Shown here: in pieces, positions 1-12,408 of the stretch
Layout: every line of letters begins with the position of its first letter
Numbering within the stretch: the stretch's first letter is position 1
NCBI GenBank assembly: GCA_963693085.1
Contig: OY856412.1
Coordinates: forward strand, 1,409,775,194 to 1,409,839,193
Direction: 5' to 3'
DNA length: 64,000 nt
From: Alisma plantago-aquatica
Lineage: Eukaryota > Streptophyta > Magnoliopsida > Alismatales > Alismataceae
Translations under genes and position numbers: made by a program
Notes under the pieces: model-generated
What the model was told of the DNA's origin: nothing
The model's input: the letters and a program-made list of their open reading frames with translations, nothing else
The model's database searches: none

Positions 1-608
1 CTATAGCAAATACTATAGCCGTCAATCCACTACCCGGTTGCTTACCCAACCGGGATTTGAAAAGAAATTTATTTTATTACCTCTTCAAGGAATTTACATA
101 AAATACAATCTCTTTTCCTAAACCCTTCAAGCAGCCTTCACCTAGAAGTAATCGCCAACCTTGAAGCAGCCTTCCCTTGAAGTAGATGCACCAACTCCCG
201 TTGCACCAGCCTTCTGAAGTAGCTTCCCTTGCGATAGCCTTCTTGAAGTAGCTTGAAGTCCCCTTCTCCACCTGAGAAGTCAACCCTCTCCAATCCGCAG
301 CCTCCAACCCTAGGAGTAGCAAGGAGAGTACAAAAGATAAACAGGAACAAGAAAGGAAAAGGAAATTACAACTTATCCTTTAAGCCCGAGGCTTGATATG
401 CCTAAATCAAGCGTAAGATCTCCTAGCCAAGTATGTGAACTTGTAATTGCTGTGGGTAGGAGAATCTAGCCTATAGGACACGAGATTGAGCTAAGGAGAA
501 TGTAGGCCAATGATCACAGTGCTCAAATTGCTTGCAAAAGATTGCTCAAGTATGCTCAAGTGTATTCTCAAGTGTAACAAGTGAATTCTAGTGTCCTATG
601 GCTTGTCC

Positions 609-616
609 TATTTATA
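609..616 (-). promoter_or_regulatory. TATA box of the minus-strand LTR
   Basis: The minus strand reads CCTATAAATAGG, a palindromic plant TATA box, inside the LTR and about 140 bases downstream of the inverted-repeat cluster. Placement in mid-LTR fits the U3/R boundary. No expression evidence is available from sequence. Confidence 0.55.
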
Positions 617-751
617 GGAATGGCCTAAGTATGCTTAAGGATGTTCTAGACAACTTCTAGGGGTTTCTAAGTGCTTAACTAGCCGTTAGGTACAAAGTTG
701 TTGCTTTAACAACGGCTAATTAATTTATTCTGCAGTTGCTGTCAGAGACCA

Positions 752-954
752 TCTCGGTCGACAAATGGTCGACCGAGACACCTACTCGGTCGAAGTTTTG
801 TCGACCGACAGGCTCTCTGGAACAAGTGATTTGCAACGTCTTTCTTCAACTACCAACTAACTTGTCTGTTGTGTCTAACGGCTACTTTGGATCTTTCTCG
901 GTCGAGAAGATGGTCGACCGAGAGTGTCTCGGTCGAGGAGTTCGTCGACCGAGA
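752..954. repeat. four TCTCGGTCGA/TCGACCGAGA inverted repeats
   Basis: Four stem-loop-like units lie at 752-778, 786-808, 896-923 and 927-954. Three have perfect 10-base arms, TCTCGGTCGA and TCGACCGAGA; the second has 8-base arms. Spacers are 7-8 bases. On the minus strand they lie upstream of the TATA box, so they could be upstream activating sites or hairpins. Confidence 0.8.
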
Positions 955-1258
955 ATGATCCTGTTTCAAGGTTTCAATTTAAGCACTAATTATATGTGTG
1001 AGTGTGCAAAGGTGATTCTATTCAAATGGGATGACATGTCTAACTATGGTGTTTGGCTAGGGAAAATCTAACGCTTGATTTACATGCAAATCTAAGTACT
1101 TGTACATTATATATTTGTACAAGTTTTACAACATTGATTACATTGCATGAAAATAAAACTAAGTAAGCTCTTGGATTTTCCCTTGCTACTTTGTCATCCT
1201 GCACACTCAAGTAGCTCGTTAGATTAATAAGAATGAAATGTTTGTCATAATCAAAACA

Positions 1259-2391
1259 AAGGGAATTTTAGATGTCCATTTAGCCAACAAGTTCTAGAGG
1301 AGGTTCCCATGAAGCAAGAGCAAGTGAAGTTACTACTTTGTAGTAGAATAGTCACAATTAATAAGAAATCACCCACATTAGATAAGAAGAGGCCATAGGA
1401 AAGTCGATAAACACGAGATTCTATTATAGAGGGTGGTGATGATTCAAGCTTAGGGGAGGAAGGTCCCAAAGGAAATATATATTCCTCTACATTGGCACAC
1501 CACCACTCCACCTCCAGTTATAGATGTTTTGAAAGTGTTTGGTCCAAATCATCTAACTCCAAAAAGTAAAGAATTTCTAGACATCTTCAATAAGTTGTAG
1601 ATTAATATTACACTAGTGAAGGACACTGAGGAAACTCCAAAATATGGGGATTTTATAAAGGAGATCATCACTAGGAAGTGCAAGATCAAAGATTCTGACA
1701 TTGTGATGTGAATGAAGTGATGAGTGTAAGGATTCAAGGGAGGTTTCAACCAAAGAGGAAAGACCTAGCATGCTTCAATATCCCATGTTTTATTAGTAAT
1801 AGCAAATTCCAAGAAGCATTGTATGACTCAAGGGCAATCGTCAACTTGTTGCCTCTTGCCAGTTTTAAAAGACTTGGACGAAAGGAGCTTACCAAGACTA
1901 GCATGATGTTACAACTAGAAAATGAAGGATGTTTACGGATATGCTAGAATGTTCTTGTGAAATTTGAAAAATTAATCATGTATTCGACATCATGGTCATG
2001 GACATGTAGAAGATGCTAAGATCAGAGTTGTTATGGAGACCATTTCAAGCTACTCCGGTGTGAACATTGACATGGGTCTTGATTAATTGTCTTTGGGTAT
2101 TGATGATGACAAGATGGAGTTAAAATTACCAACTCATTTTTCACCACCCACTCGTAACAACTTGAAATAGTGGTAAGAACCATGTTGAGAATAGGACATG
2201 AAACAATGACGTTTGGTGGGAGGAAAACTAGTTGTTTTTCTTATTTTTAGCATTTAATAGATTTAGTTTTGCATTTTCATCAATTATATTTGTTAAGTAA
2301 TTTTGATACAATTTGGGGTGCATGATGAGTGTGTTCAATGCATATGGATACAAAAAGTTTGGTACCACCGACAACCATGATGGTGGAACTG
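1259..2391 (+). pseudogene. decayed Athila-like gag/protease end (element F)
   Basis: Around 1550-2000 the translation follows the Athila/Tat gag-protease junction: a FLDIF-type stretch, then a region leading to CFISNSKF and a degraded aspartic-protease motif at about 1828-1875. The usual DLGAS-type active site reads DSRAI, followed by NLLP and FKRLG. Several stops and frameshifts break it, and no reverse transcriptase follows. This is the oldest element of the nest and the target into which A, and later D, inserted. A weak purine stretch at 2311-2320 (ATTTGGGGTG) may be its polypurine tract, with its 3' LTR starting near 2323; that part is inference. Confidence 0.55.
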
Positions 2392-2396
2392 ATGCT
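2392..2396. repeat. target-site duplication of element A, left copy (ATGCT)
   Basis: ATGCT lies directly before the A LTR start and again directly after its end at 15216-15220. The perfect 5-base match fixes both outer ends of element A. Confidence 0.95.
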
Positions 2397-2645
2397 TGAT
2401 GAATGCATATTCACCAGGGAATTCAATTATCATTTTTGGACAAATTCAACTCAACACATGTAATTTCACTCATTAAATATCATAACGCATCATAATATGC
2501 AACATTACTTAGTTAATCCAATTAGCATGATTTTAACTAAAATTATGGTTGATTTTATGCAGGTCTTGATAAAGCTGAACAATCAACTAGGATCTACCTT
2601 CCCTCACCTTGGTTCTGACCAATCGATCTAACCAAGCCGATTGAA

Positions 2646-2801
2646 CCCATTCGGTCTCAAGACTGTTTGAGCCCATTTGGTCTCAAGACCATTTGAGCCC
2701 ATTCGGTCTCAAGACCGTTTGAACCCATTCAGTCTCAGACCGTTTGAGCCCAAACGGTCTCAAGAACGTTTGATCCCATTTGGTCTCAAGACCATCTGAG
2801 C
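2646..2801. repeat. 26-bp palindromic array, six copies (A 5' LTR)
   Basis: The unit has the form CCCATTCGGTCTCAAGACCG plus TTTGAG. The core is a 6-base inverted repeat CGGTCT-CA-AGACCG. Six units run head to tail with point changes. The 3' LTR holds seven units at 12659-12840, which explains part of the length difference between the LTRs. Confidence 0.9.
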
Positions 2802-2882
2802 AGAAAATATCAATTGAAGGCATAATCCACCCACGAGGGATCGAGCAATGCATGAATTCAAGACCTCGAAGCTGAGTCTTAA

Positions 2883-3230
2883 CCACGGCCATGGTGGTTC
2901 AAAATGACCGTGGTCTACTATCATCACCACGACCGTGTGGTGCGGCTACGGCCGTGGTGGATCATCCCCAACGTCGGAGCTCTCACTCGCCACGACTGTG
3001 ACACCCCACCTACATCGACTCTCTCTCTCCCGCCAAGCCCGTGCGAGGCAGCACAGTCGTGGGGCAGTAGCCTCACCATGACCGTGGTGTCACACTATGG
3101 TCATGGCACAACGCTATCAGAGCACTATTACTCACCCACCACGCCCGTGCATGGCGGCACGACTATGGGACTGCATCATTACCATGACCATGGTGCCTCA
3201 CCACGGCCGTGGCGCGTCATCTCCTACCTC
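2883..3230. repeat. CCACGG/CCGTGG palindrome cluster (A 5' LTR)
   Basis: This GC-rich stretch repeats CCACGGCC, GACCGTGGT, ACGGCCGTGG and variants with CATGG in place of CGTGG. Many are self-complementary over 8-12 bases. The same cluster is at about 12920-13280 in the 3' LTR. Loss of CG in many copies fits deamination of methylated cytosine. Confidence 0.75.
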
Positions 3231-3489
3231 TGGAAACCTTGTCCATGCCGTCAGACCTGCTTCCACCACCGCTGCCCTCCTTCTTCTTGACCCTCCCATT
3301 ACCAACCTGCCACCGCACCTCCACCACCGACCTGCAACAACCAGGTCGGGCACCCTTCCTACCTTCCTCAACACCGAATGCACAACAGTTCCACTTCTGT
3401 CTCCCTCCACCGTCGGCAATGCAAATTGATCCATCGTAGTAGCATCACCCCCACCATCCGCTAGACTGCCACATCATCTCCACCAACCA

Positions 3490-3840
3490 AACGATCCCAG
3501 AACGTTTGGTCAATTAAGCAGCCGAAATTGTTTGATAGAAAACGGTCTACAGATCGTTTGTAGGAGGCACTATGAGACCGTTTGGTCTTTTAGTTCACCT
3601 GCAACCCGTTTGGAGGTCTATCGGTTTCCAAACCGAATGAAAAAGGGCGTGCACTTGCACATTGAAGGAGCAACATAATACGAAGACCGTGAGGCCTCTC
3701 ATGGTCTCAAGACCGAGAGGCCTCTCATAGTCTCAAAATCGAGAGGCGCAAGACCACAAGGCTACAGACCGTTTGGTCGGTACTGATACAAGACCGTTTG
3801 GACTCATTAGAAGACTTAAAACCGTTTGAGAGGGTTTCAG
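3490..3840. repeat. GACCGTTTGG/CCAAACGATC site cluster upstream of TATA (A 5' LTR)
   Basis: Irregularly spaced inverted sites occur here, for example CCCAGAACGTTTGGTC and AAAACGGTCTACAGATCGTT, together with an AGGCCTCTC-based set near 3690-3750. They use the same CGGTC/GACCG core as the 26-bp array but without a fixed period, and they stop about 30 bases before the TATA box. Confidence 0.7.
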
Positions 3841-3870
3841 ACCAAAAACATGAAGACCCCAACCTGAGCC

Positions 3871-3893
3871 TATAAATAGGACCACAAGGGTCC
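3871..3893 (+). promoter_or_regulatory. TATA box and adjoining inverted repeat (A 5' LTR)
   Basis: TATAAATAGG is followed at once by GGACCACAAGGGTCC, an inverted repeat that would lie between the TATA box and the expected RNA start. The same arrangement occurs in the 3' LTR (13961) and, with small changes, in both LTRs of element B. Confidence 0.75.
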
Positions 3894-5131
3894 TCATTTG
3901 TAGATTGGTTCTAGGACGCCAACAAGCTTCCTGTACACAGGTATGATCCAAATCCAGTGCCATCCACGCCAGTCTCATTCCACCTACTACCCGTGTTGCA
4001 ACCAAGGAGGTTGTGGAGAGAAGGAAGACGAAGCAAGGGAGGTTGTCTGGTCTGTCTTGGCATCTCCCATTCACGTCCAGATCTACTCCATCATGAAGTA
4101 GGAGGTTGTACCTACTTCACCAAGCTATGACTACCTTCTGCACCGAGTTCATGCTGGAATTCTCTCTCTTTCTCATTCTTCTTATTTCTCGCATCATGAG
4201 TGAGTAGTACCCTTTCCGGTGGGGTGCGGGGACTAGCCCCACTGCCCATGCAAATCATGTTCTTTTATTAAACTCTCCATGGCAATGTATATAAATTTCC
4301 ATTTTGTTGTTAGTTGGTATGTTTGTAGTTGATTATCTACTTGCTTTCATCTTGTTCTTTCCTATATAGTGAAACCTTCTATATGTGTGACGAATGGCGG
4401 TTTACAAGGTTCGACTCTTTGACGAGAACTTCTGAGAAGATTCCTTGAGGCCATAAGTATATGATCCATTAGGGAACGAGACATCTAGCCTACGGTGACT
4501 CTTCTGTGGTCTAAACATCCCTCAGGGAGTACCACAACCTTAGTTGGATTTTGTATCGTCTTTGTTTATCGTCGATGTTAGTTTGTAGATCTATCTCCTA
4601 CTTGCTTATCAATTAATGTGGTTGACTCCCAAACTAGAAATAGAATGGGATTTCTTCAGAGCAGTAAGTAAGTGATCCGGTTGGTGATGAGACATCTGAT
4701 TCCTAAGGTGATGCTTACGCGAACCTAACGCCCTAACGGGGGCTTCTGCAGCATCTCCATTTGGATTGATATATCTTGCCTGGATTGTTTGTGATTAAAT
4801 GTATTTACATGTGTAGCGGTGGTGAAACCCGATACCATCCCAGCAATTCCATATCATTGATCTAAATTCAAATTTAATTTATCTTTTACTTTCTTGCAAT
4901 TAGTCTAATCAACCTCAAATCAACCAATCGTTCTGAATATTAGTCTTCCATGAGCTAGATTCGACTAACACAGATTCTTAAAAACATTGTCCTTTGGGTT
5001 CGATCCTTAACTATACTGCAATAAGACTCATCCTCTTGTGGGTGGTATTATTGCACTTTGGTTTTGGTAAAAGCTCAGGGACTTCACCCGCGAGTGAGTT
5101 TTTTAGTGCGATAAAATCCCACGTCAAATTA

Positions 5132-5149
5132 TGGCATCGTTGCCGGGGA
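5132..5149 (+). other. primer-binding site of A, tRNA-Asp type
   Basis: TGGCATCGTTGCCGGGGA starts five bases after the LTR end. It matches the complement of the 3' end of plant tRNA-Asp except at two positions (AT for GC), and element B has the unmutated TGGCGCCGTTGCCGG. The tRNA-Asp primer is typical of Athila-type elements. Confidence 0.85.
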
Positions 5150-5307
5150 CAACGGAATCAGTTAGTCAAAACTAGTTCTTTTAAGACTAATTAGGATTTT
5201 GCTTTTTCCTTTGGACACAATCGATCATCTACTTGAAATTTGACTCTACTCTGTAGTTCTCACTTTCAAAATCTTTCTATTTTCAGATACAATCCAAGGC
5301 ATAGTGC

Positions 5308-6960
5308 ATGCACCGTTCAGACAGCCCCGGACTAACAATGAGCTTTGATCCTAAGATAGATAGAACCTTTCATCATCAGATCAGAGAAAATCAAGCAAGG
5401 ATGGCTCAAGAAGAAGAAGTAGCCCAAATGGTGGCTCAAGGCATCAATGCACAGAGAGAGAGGCTCATGCAAGAAGAAAGGGTTGTGGTTCAATAGGAAA
5501 TCCTAGCGGCACAAACAGTTGAACTAAAAAAGGATCTTAGAGAGTTCTCAATCCCAAAAGTTGTGAATGTTCATCATCCTATACAACCTCCTATCAACGC
5601 TACTAATTTCGAGATAAGAGCGCATTGGATCACCCTGCTTCAGAATAACCCTTTCTATGGCAAGCAAGGAGAAGATAGACAAGAACATCTTCTGTGATTT
5701 ATTGCTCTATGTGCCATGACAAAACAAAATGGAGTCACGGATGATGCCATTTGACTCCGTCTCTTCAAGTATTCCCTTACTGATAGAGCTATAAGTTGGT
5801 ATAATTTGCTGCAAAGTAAAATACCCATCACCACCTGGGAACAACTCCAAAATGTATTTCTAGAAAAGTTCTACCCTCCATCTCTTACCTATGAAATTAG
5901 AGGGGGGATAACAAATTTCACTCAAGTTCCTGGAGAAACCCTTGCTGAAGCCTGGGATAGATACAAAGAGCTTCTACGCAAGTGTCCACACCACGGGATT
6001 CCCAAGAACCAACTCATTGAGATTTTCTATAGGGGTGTGGATGATGATATTAAGAGATTCCTGGATTCCTTGTATGGAGGAAACTTCATGCGTCAAAGTT
6101 ATGATAGTGCATGGAGAGTCGTCACCCTGGGAGCTAAAAACCAAGATAATTGGGGTAAATCTGTAGGTAAAGGAGTGCTAAAAGTGGCTATGGATGAAGC
6201 TACTCCTGAGTACAAGTCTATCGCTGAAACCTTGAATCTCTTAGTTGTCAAGCAAGACCATATTGAATCGTCTCTTGTTGCTATTGGAAGAGGACATCCA
6301 CCCACTCGACAAATGGAATAGGTCAAGTCTGCTTCCCTATTCTATGAAGCATGTAAGAGCACTAATCATTCCACTTTATCATGTAATGTTCTCTATGATG
6401 TTGTTCTGAGCAATGTATGTGGCCAAGGAGATAATGGTCAGATGGAAAATCGTAATGCTATCAACACCATTCCTGGTCAAAGTTATTACAATCCGAATCA
6501 GAATAGTAATCACCCCAGTTTTCAATATGGAAACCCCTCTGGAGCAGTAAACTCACATCAATTTGGTTCAAACAATCAACCAAGAGGCCCACCAGGATTC
6601 CAGTATAATCAACAATAGAATTTTGGGAATTAAGGAAATTTCAAGGGGAACTTTCAAAATAGGAACTACAATAATTACCAAAATAACTCTCAGTACCAAA
6701 ATCTTAATCAACAGCAAGGACAGCAAGCAGGACTAGTTTCTCCTGATGACAAGCTATCAGCCATTGAAAAAATGTTGTAAACTTAGCAAACCATGATAGC
6801 TAACCAACAAGCTCAATAGAAGGCTATTGAATCTCAACTAGCTTAACTCGCAGCTAGCATAAAACCACCTGCTGGAGTCTTTGCTGGCCAGCTCAAGAAC
6901 AATCCTAAGCATCCTAAACAGTTGAAGGTAGTCACCACTAGGTCAGGGAAAGACTATTCA
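5308..6960 (+). pseudogene. gag: gag of element A (broken)
   Basis: The structural protein of the retrotransposon particle. The first ATG after the primer site opens a frame whose N-terminal part is coiled-coil-like and rich in Q and E. The Retrotrans_gag core follows at 5806-6100, with FYPPSLTYEIRG and LLRKCPHHGIPKNQ. A zinc-knuckle remnant near 6350 reads YEACKSTNHSTLSC: its first cysteine has become tyrosine, while element B keeps CCHC. A Q/N-rich tail follows. In-frame stops occur near 5494, 5695, 5752, 6319, 6616, 6631, 6778 and beyond. Most look like CAG, CAA or CGA codons changed to stops. Confidence 0.85.
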
Positions 6961-7131
6961 TATCCCCCCAAAAAGACACCTATGGTTATTACAGACGAGG
7001 ATGAACCTGTGAGTGCTTAAGACTCAACAACACAAGAGACTCAATCAAAAGATGATAAGTCAGGAAAAGGAAATTTTCAGAAGCCTGCTCAAGAAGATGA
7101 AGAAACTGAAACCCCAGAACCTAATATCCAT

Positions 7132-10100
7132 GTGTACAAACCTCGTATACCTTTTCCAGCTCATCTAAGGAAAACAAAGCATGATACCAGATTCAATAAT
7201 TTTAAAGAAGCTATGAAGAAGCTTCATGTTGATATACCCCTTTTAGATGCTCTGGTCGAGATACCATCATGGACAAAGTACTTAAAGTCACTCCTCACCA
7301 GGAAGTATATAACTGAAGAGTATGAGACCATAAAACTGACGACAACTACATCTGATATCATATTGAGCAAGATACCCAAGAAACAAAAAGACCCGGGATC
7401 CTTTGGAATTTCATGTCACATTGGCGACTCGTCATGCAAGAAAGGTTTGGCAGATCATGGCGCAAGCATTTCTATTATACCACTTAGCCTATGCAAGAGA
7501 CTAGGGTTCGCAGAATTGCTTCCTACTGGCATGAATATACAACTTGCAGACAATTCGATAAAACATTCGTTAGGAATCCTCAAAGATGTCTCGGTCAAGG
7601 TAGGCAAGGACACATATGTTCCATGTGACTTTGTCATTATGGACATAAAAGAAGATGCCAGATATCCTCTCATCTTTGGTTGTCCATTCCTCACCACTAC
7701 AAGAGCCCTGATTGATGTTGAAGCTGGTACTTTACAACTCAGATTAGGCAAAGAAACTCTCGAATTTAAAGTTTTTGAAAGTATGAGAAGACCAAGTATT
7801 CAAGAAGAAGTCTATCTGATTGACTGCATTGAGCAAATGTCACTTCTGACCCAAGAGCATCATGAATCAGACGATCCTTTATAAGTTGCTCTAACAAACC
7901 CATCAGTTGATGAACCGATTGACGAACAAGTAAAGGATTGCATCGAATCCCTCGATTTTTCTAAAGAAGATGTTGAAGCCACTAGTGAAGAACTCAAGGC
8001 TATGGAAACTACGGAAGAAACATGTGAAAAACCAGAGGCTCCTGAAATGAAGCCCCTTCCCGAAGGACTGAAGTATGTGTTTTTAGACAATCTCAAAGTT
8101 TGTCCAGTTATTATAAATTCTGATCTAACAGCCGAACAAGAAGATAAACTCCTGAAGGAATTAAGGCAAAGAAAGAAAGCCATCGGTTATAAAATGAGTG
8201 ACCTCACTGGGGTCAGTCAAGCGCTGTGTATGGACAAGATCCCTATGATGGAAAATTACAAGCCTACTATCGAGCATCAATGGATATTGAATCCAAATAT
8301 GAAGGAAGTGGTATGTCGCGAGGTCATTAAACTACTCACACCTGGAATAATCTATCTTATATCAGATTTTCCATGGGTGAGCCCAGTGCATGTAGTCCTG
8401 AAGAAAGGTGGAACAACTTTTATACGAAATGAAAACAATGAACTCATCCCCACTCGAACAGTCATAGGGTGGAGGATGTGCATAGATTATAGAAAATTAA
8501 ATAAGGCAACTCAAAAAGATCATTTTCCAATGCCTTTCCTTGATCAAGTCCTAGAAAGGTTGGCTCACCAAGAATATTTCTGTTATCTTGACGGTTACTC
8601 TGGATTCTATCAAATACCCATACATCCAGATGACCAAGAGAAAACAACCTTTACCTGACCATTCGGAACATACGCATTTAAAAGAATGTCGTTTGGTCTC
8701 TGTAATGCACCAACAACTTTCCAACGTTGCATGGCTGCCATATTTGTTGGTCTTACTGAAACAATTATGGAGGTTTTCATGGATGATTTTTCTATATATG
8801 GAGATTCATTCGATTCATGTCTAAAGCACTCTCCCTGGTCCTCAAACATTGTGAAGAAGCACATCTTGTGCTGAATTGGGAAAAGTGCCACTTTATGGTA
8901 AAGGAAAGCATTGTCCTTGGCCATAGGGTCTGCAATACAGGAATTGAAGTAGATAAAGCCAAGATTGAAGTGATTTCTAAACTATCTATGCCAACTAATG
9001 TAAAGGAAGTTCATGTTTTCCTAGGTCATGCATGATTTTACAGAAGATTCATAAAAGACTTTTCCAAGATAATGAAGCCAATGACGAACCTATTACTCAA
9101 GGATACTGATTTCAATTTCAATGAAGAATGTGTCAAAAGCTTCAACACACTAAAGAAGGCCCTTACAACTACCCCCATCATTAGAGCTCCCGACTGGGAC
9201 CACCCTTTTGAAATTATGTGTGATGCTAGTGACTATGTTGTGGGCAATGTTTTAGGGCAATATATAGAGAATAAACATTATGTGATCTATTATGCATCGA
9301 AAACTATCGATGAAGCCCAGAGGAATTATGTTACTACCAAGAAAAAACTTATAGCAGTTGTGTATGTCATTGACAAGTTCAGATCCTATCTAATCGGTTC
9401 GAAGGTCATTGTATACACAGACCACGCTGCCATTCGTTACCTTCAGGCAAAGAAAGATGCAAAATCCAGGTTGATTAGATGGATCCTCCTATTACAAGAA
9501 TTTGATTTAGATATAAGAGATAAAAAGGGTACAAAGAATGTTGTAGCAGACCACCTCAGCTGCATCCACACTCTATATACTAAGAAGATTTCGATCAATG
9601 ACTCCCTGCCGGATGATCAACTAATGAAGGTCTCAGAAGCTATACCATGGTACTCAGATTTTGTGAACTACCTCGTTGCTAGGGTTATCCATCCCCAATG
9701 CACTAGGAATGCACTGAAGAAGTTCATGCATGAAGTGAAGCAATATCACTGGGATGAGCCATATGTCTTTAAACTATGTGCTAATGGTCTGTATCGACGA
9801 TGTATCACCGAAGAAGAAGCTCACCTTATTTTGGAACAATGTCACTCAGGACCAGTGGGAGGACATATGAGCTCTAAAAAGACTGCCTTTAAGGTTTTCC
9901 AATGTGGATTCTTCTGTCCAACCATATCCAAGGATTCCTATGACTTTGTCCTGTCATGTGACAAATGTCAAACATCAGGCAATATAACAAAGAGGGATGA
10001 GATGCCACAGAATCTATGGCAAGAAGTAGAGATATTCGATGTATGTGGGGTGGACTACATGGGTCCATTCCCATCTTCTCATGGATTTTCATACATCCTA

Positions 10101-10973
10101 GTGGCGGTAGACTACATCTCAAAATGGGTTGAAGCTATACCAACCATCACTAGTGATTCCAAACCTATCATCAAATTATTCAAAGATATTATTTTCCCCC
10201 ATTTTGGAGTGCCACGAATCGTGATATCTGACAGAGGATCCCACTTCCTTGAAAGAAGCTTTGAAGCTTTACTGAGAAAATACAGTGTAACACATAAGGT
10301 AGCCTCGCCTTACCATCCACAAACAAGTGGACAGGTAGAGGTCTCTAACCATCAATTAAAGGCTATTCTGGAAAAAACTGTAGGACGTAATCGAAAGGAT
10401 TGGTCAACAAAAATCAACGATGCTGTATGGGCCTATCGAACTACTTATAAAACTCCCATTGGGACTACACCTTTTCGATTAATATATGGAAAGGATTTCC
10501 ACCTGCCAGTCGAACTAGAACACAAGGCATGGTGGGCAATTATCCAACTGAAATTTGATATGAAAGAAGCTGGCCAAGCCAGGATTCTGCAACTCCAAGA
10601 GCTGGATGAACTCAGGATGACAGCTTATGAGAATGCACAAATCTACAAAGAACGCACATAACTTTGGCATGATGGACATATGAAAAGAAAAGACATACAA
10701 GTGGGATACCAAGTTCTTCTATTCAACTCAAGGTTGAAGTTATTCCCAGGAAAACTCCGCTCACGCTGGTCTGGACCATATATCGTCAAGAGCATCTCCC
10801 CACATGGTGCCTTCTCATTATGGAGTAAAAAGTCAAGTGAATTTGTAACAAATGGTCACCTCTTAAAGAGATATTTCACCTCAACTGACATAGGCACTAA
10901 AGCAATGCTAGAAATCACCGATCGAAAGGATCCGCTGTTAAAGCTAAAGGGCTCATTCGAGCCATCGACATAA
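7132..10973 (+). pseudogene. pol: protease-RT-RNase H-integrase of element A (broken)
   Basis: Continues the gag frame. The aspartic protease is at 7440-7750; its active-site motif reads DHGAS where B has DLGAS. The reverse transcriptase lies at about 8300-8880, with DYRKLNKAT and the catalytic FMDDF at 8777-8791. A TGA at 8656 interrupts it and a one-base deletion near 8826 shifts the frame. RNase H follows (CDASDY, VYTDHAA), but the middle acidic residue is lost (TTKKKL against TTEKEF in B). Integrase shows HHCC residues at about 9835-9970 and a DDE set in GVDYM, ISDRG and GQVEVS (10045-10345). A final frame at 10680-10973 is the integrase C-terminus, after a TAA at 10659. Confidence 0.9.
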
Positions 10974-12389
10974 AACAAAGGCGTTTTTCGAGAGGCAACC
11001 CAACCAATAAATTCGTTTTACTTTTCTTTTCATATTAGAATGATTCTTCAATTGTGCTTTTACCTTTTAGTTAATTTTTCATTAAATAAAATTCACATCA
11101 CAAGATGCTATGTTAAGATCTAATTGCTCTTTACCTTTGATATTTTCAGATAAGAGGATGTGTACTGTTTGGAACGCAACCACATCTAGTGGTCATTCTG
11201 GCATGAATTTTCCCCTCCATCTTGGATTTAGGGTTTGCTCAGGACGAGAAAATATCTAAGTTTGAGGTGGAGGGTGGGTTGTATGTATCTTACTTTCCAC
11301 CTACACCCATTCTTTTCATACTTAAGTTTTCACTATCACATTCTTGATAAAAAAAATTCAAATTTGTTTAATGTTTTTCAAAGAAATTGAACAGATTCTT
11401 GATGAATTTTTGACACTTCCTGGTTTCATTAAAAGTCACTAACTATCCTGCTATGCATTTTGAATCATTATACTCTCCTTATTCGAAGTAGATCCTCAAA
11501 AGGACCACTTTTTGAAACAAGCCTTTTGATTGAAATCATCTTGTGAAGCTTATGATTCCTAACATCATGATTCTTATGCAAAAATGATAAGCGTCTGTCA
11601 AACTGATAGGGATCAAACACGTCGTGCTTCCTAACTGACTAGTGGAACAATAACATGGAATCTCCACTGGATCCTCATCAAGTCATTATTTGAACAGAGT
11701 ACGATAAAGAGAACAACCTGGTGCATTGAATTGTAAATCAAGTTGCATTCTGATCTGAACTCTCTTATACACCTCTTCTATCATCTTTGTATCCCTCCAT
11801 TAATAAAAAAGAAACAAAAATAGCCAAAATTTTTCCAAACCCTAAGTTCGGGGTGGCATGCCACTTCCCTCTTTATCCACTTCTTCCATACCCCTAACAA
11901 ATAAATAGGGGTGTACCACCAAAAATGCAATCTCGAGTCGAATAGAGGAGAGATTTGCAAACAAAAAGATGCCAACACGCACACAAAAAGAAATGCAATC
12001 TCGAGTTGAATAGAGCAGAGATTTATTTCTTCCTTCCATACCATCATTCACTCCCTTTTCTACCTAATGGCACAATGATTGCCTACCCTATCCTAAAAAA
12101 CACCAGTGTCAGATCAAATTCACACTTGTTGTTCAACGAGCGTCTCTGGACTCTTACAAAACTCTTTGACATGCTTATTGTTGGAAAAAGTGAGGAGGAA
12201 GTGATTTTAGAAAATGAACTCAGGAACGAAGATATGGTAAGATGTGTTTAGTGGTCTCAGGAGGTTGAGATACTGAGTCATATTGAGAAGAAAGAAAATA
12301 TTTGTGATGTAAAGATGAAGCAATCACATGAGTTGAAAGTATTCATTTGGCGACTATTTCAGATTTTGTGTTACTCAAGGATGAGCAAC
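10974..12389 (+). other. 3' non-coding interior of A
   Basis: After pol comes the Athila-typical GAGGCAACCCAA motif (10991-11002), then AT-rich DNA. A purine run at 11256-11278 looks like a second polypurine tract. A direct repeat with 68-base spacing starts AAATGCAATCTCGAGT at 11923 and 11991. An open frame at 11955-12251 (98 codons) has no family I recognise. In Athila this region can hold an env-like gene; none is recognisable here. Confidence 0.6.
11256..11278 (+). other. internal polypurine-tract-like run (A)
   Basis: CTAAGTTTGAGGTGGAGGG and following GTGGG, preceded by CAGGACGAGAA, has the form of an Athila polypurine tract, yet lies about 1.13 kb before the real one. Element B has a counterpart at 27617. 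Confidence 0.5.
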
Positions 12390-12408
12390 GTTTAAGTTTG
12401 GGGTGTTT
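12390..12408 (+). other. polypurine tract of element A
   Basis: GTTTAAGTTTGGGGTGTTT abuts the 3' LTR and is preceded by CAAGGATGAGCAAC. Position and the AAGTTTGGGG form fit plus-strand priming in the Athila/Tat clade, although the run is interrupted by T. Confidence 0.8.

Larger units (their letters stand above)
1..1258 (-). mobile_element. LTR of a Ty1/copia-like element, minus strand, cut by window edge
   Basis: Read on the minus strand, the LTR opens at 1258 with TGTTTTGATTATGACAAACA, the kind of start seen in copia (SIRE/Maximus-type) LTRs. No purine tract precedes it at 1259-1290, so it looks like a 5' LTR or solo LTR with the rest of the element lying to the left, outside the window. 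It contains a minus-strand TATA box at 609-616 and four strong inverted repeats at 752-954. No reading frame in it looks real. The start is fairly clear; the family assignment and the far end are not. Confidence 0.6.
2397..5126 (+). repeat. 5' LTR of element A
   Basis: The LTR is 2730 bases long. In order it holds six 26-bp palindromic units, a stretch of CCACGG/CCGTGG-type palindromes, a second group of GACCGTTTGG sites, a TATA box at 3871 and a long downstream R/U5 region ending CCCACGTCA. The open frames at 2904-3439 come from the GC-rich palindromic stretch and match nothing I recognise. Confidence 0.95.

Noticed and set aside
736..1071. 111-codon frame over the inverted repeats
   Set aside because: Lies in LTR U3 antisense to the element, with no domain; the open frame is a by-product of repeat composition.
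2904..3439. Open frames of 128 and 110 codons in A's LTR
   Set aside because: They overlap in several frames on both strands, come from the GC-rich palindromic region, and the 3' LTR versions differ in frame and length.
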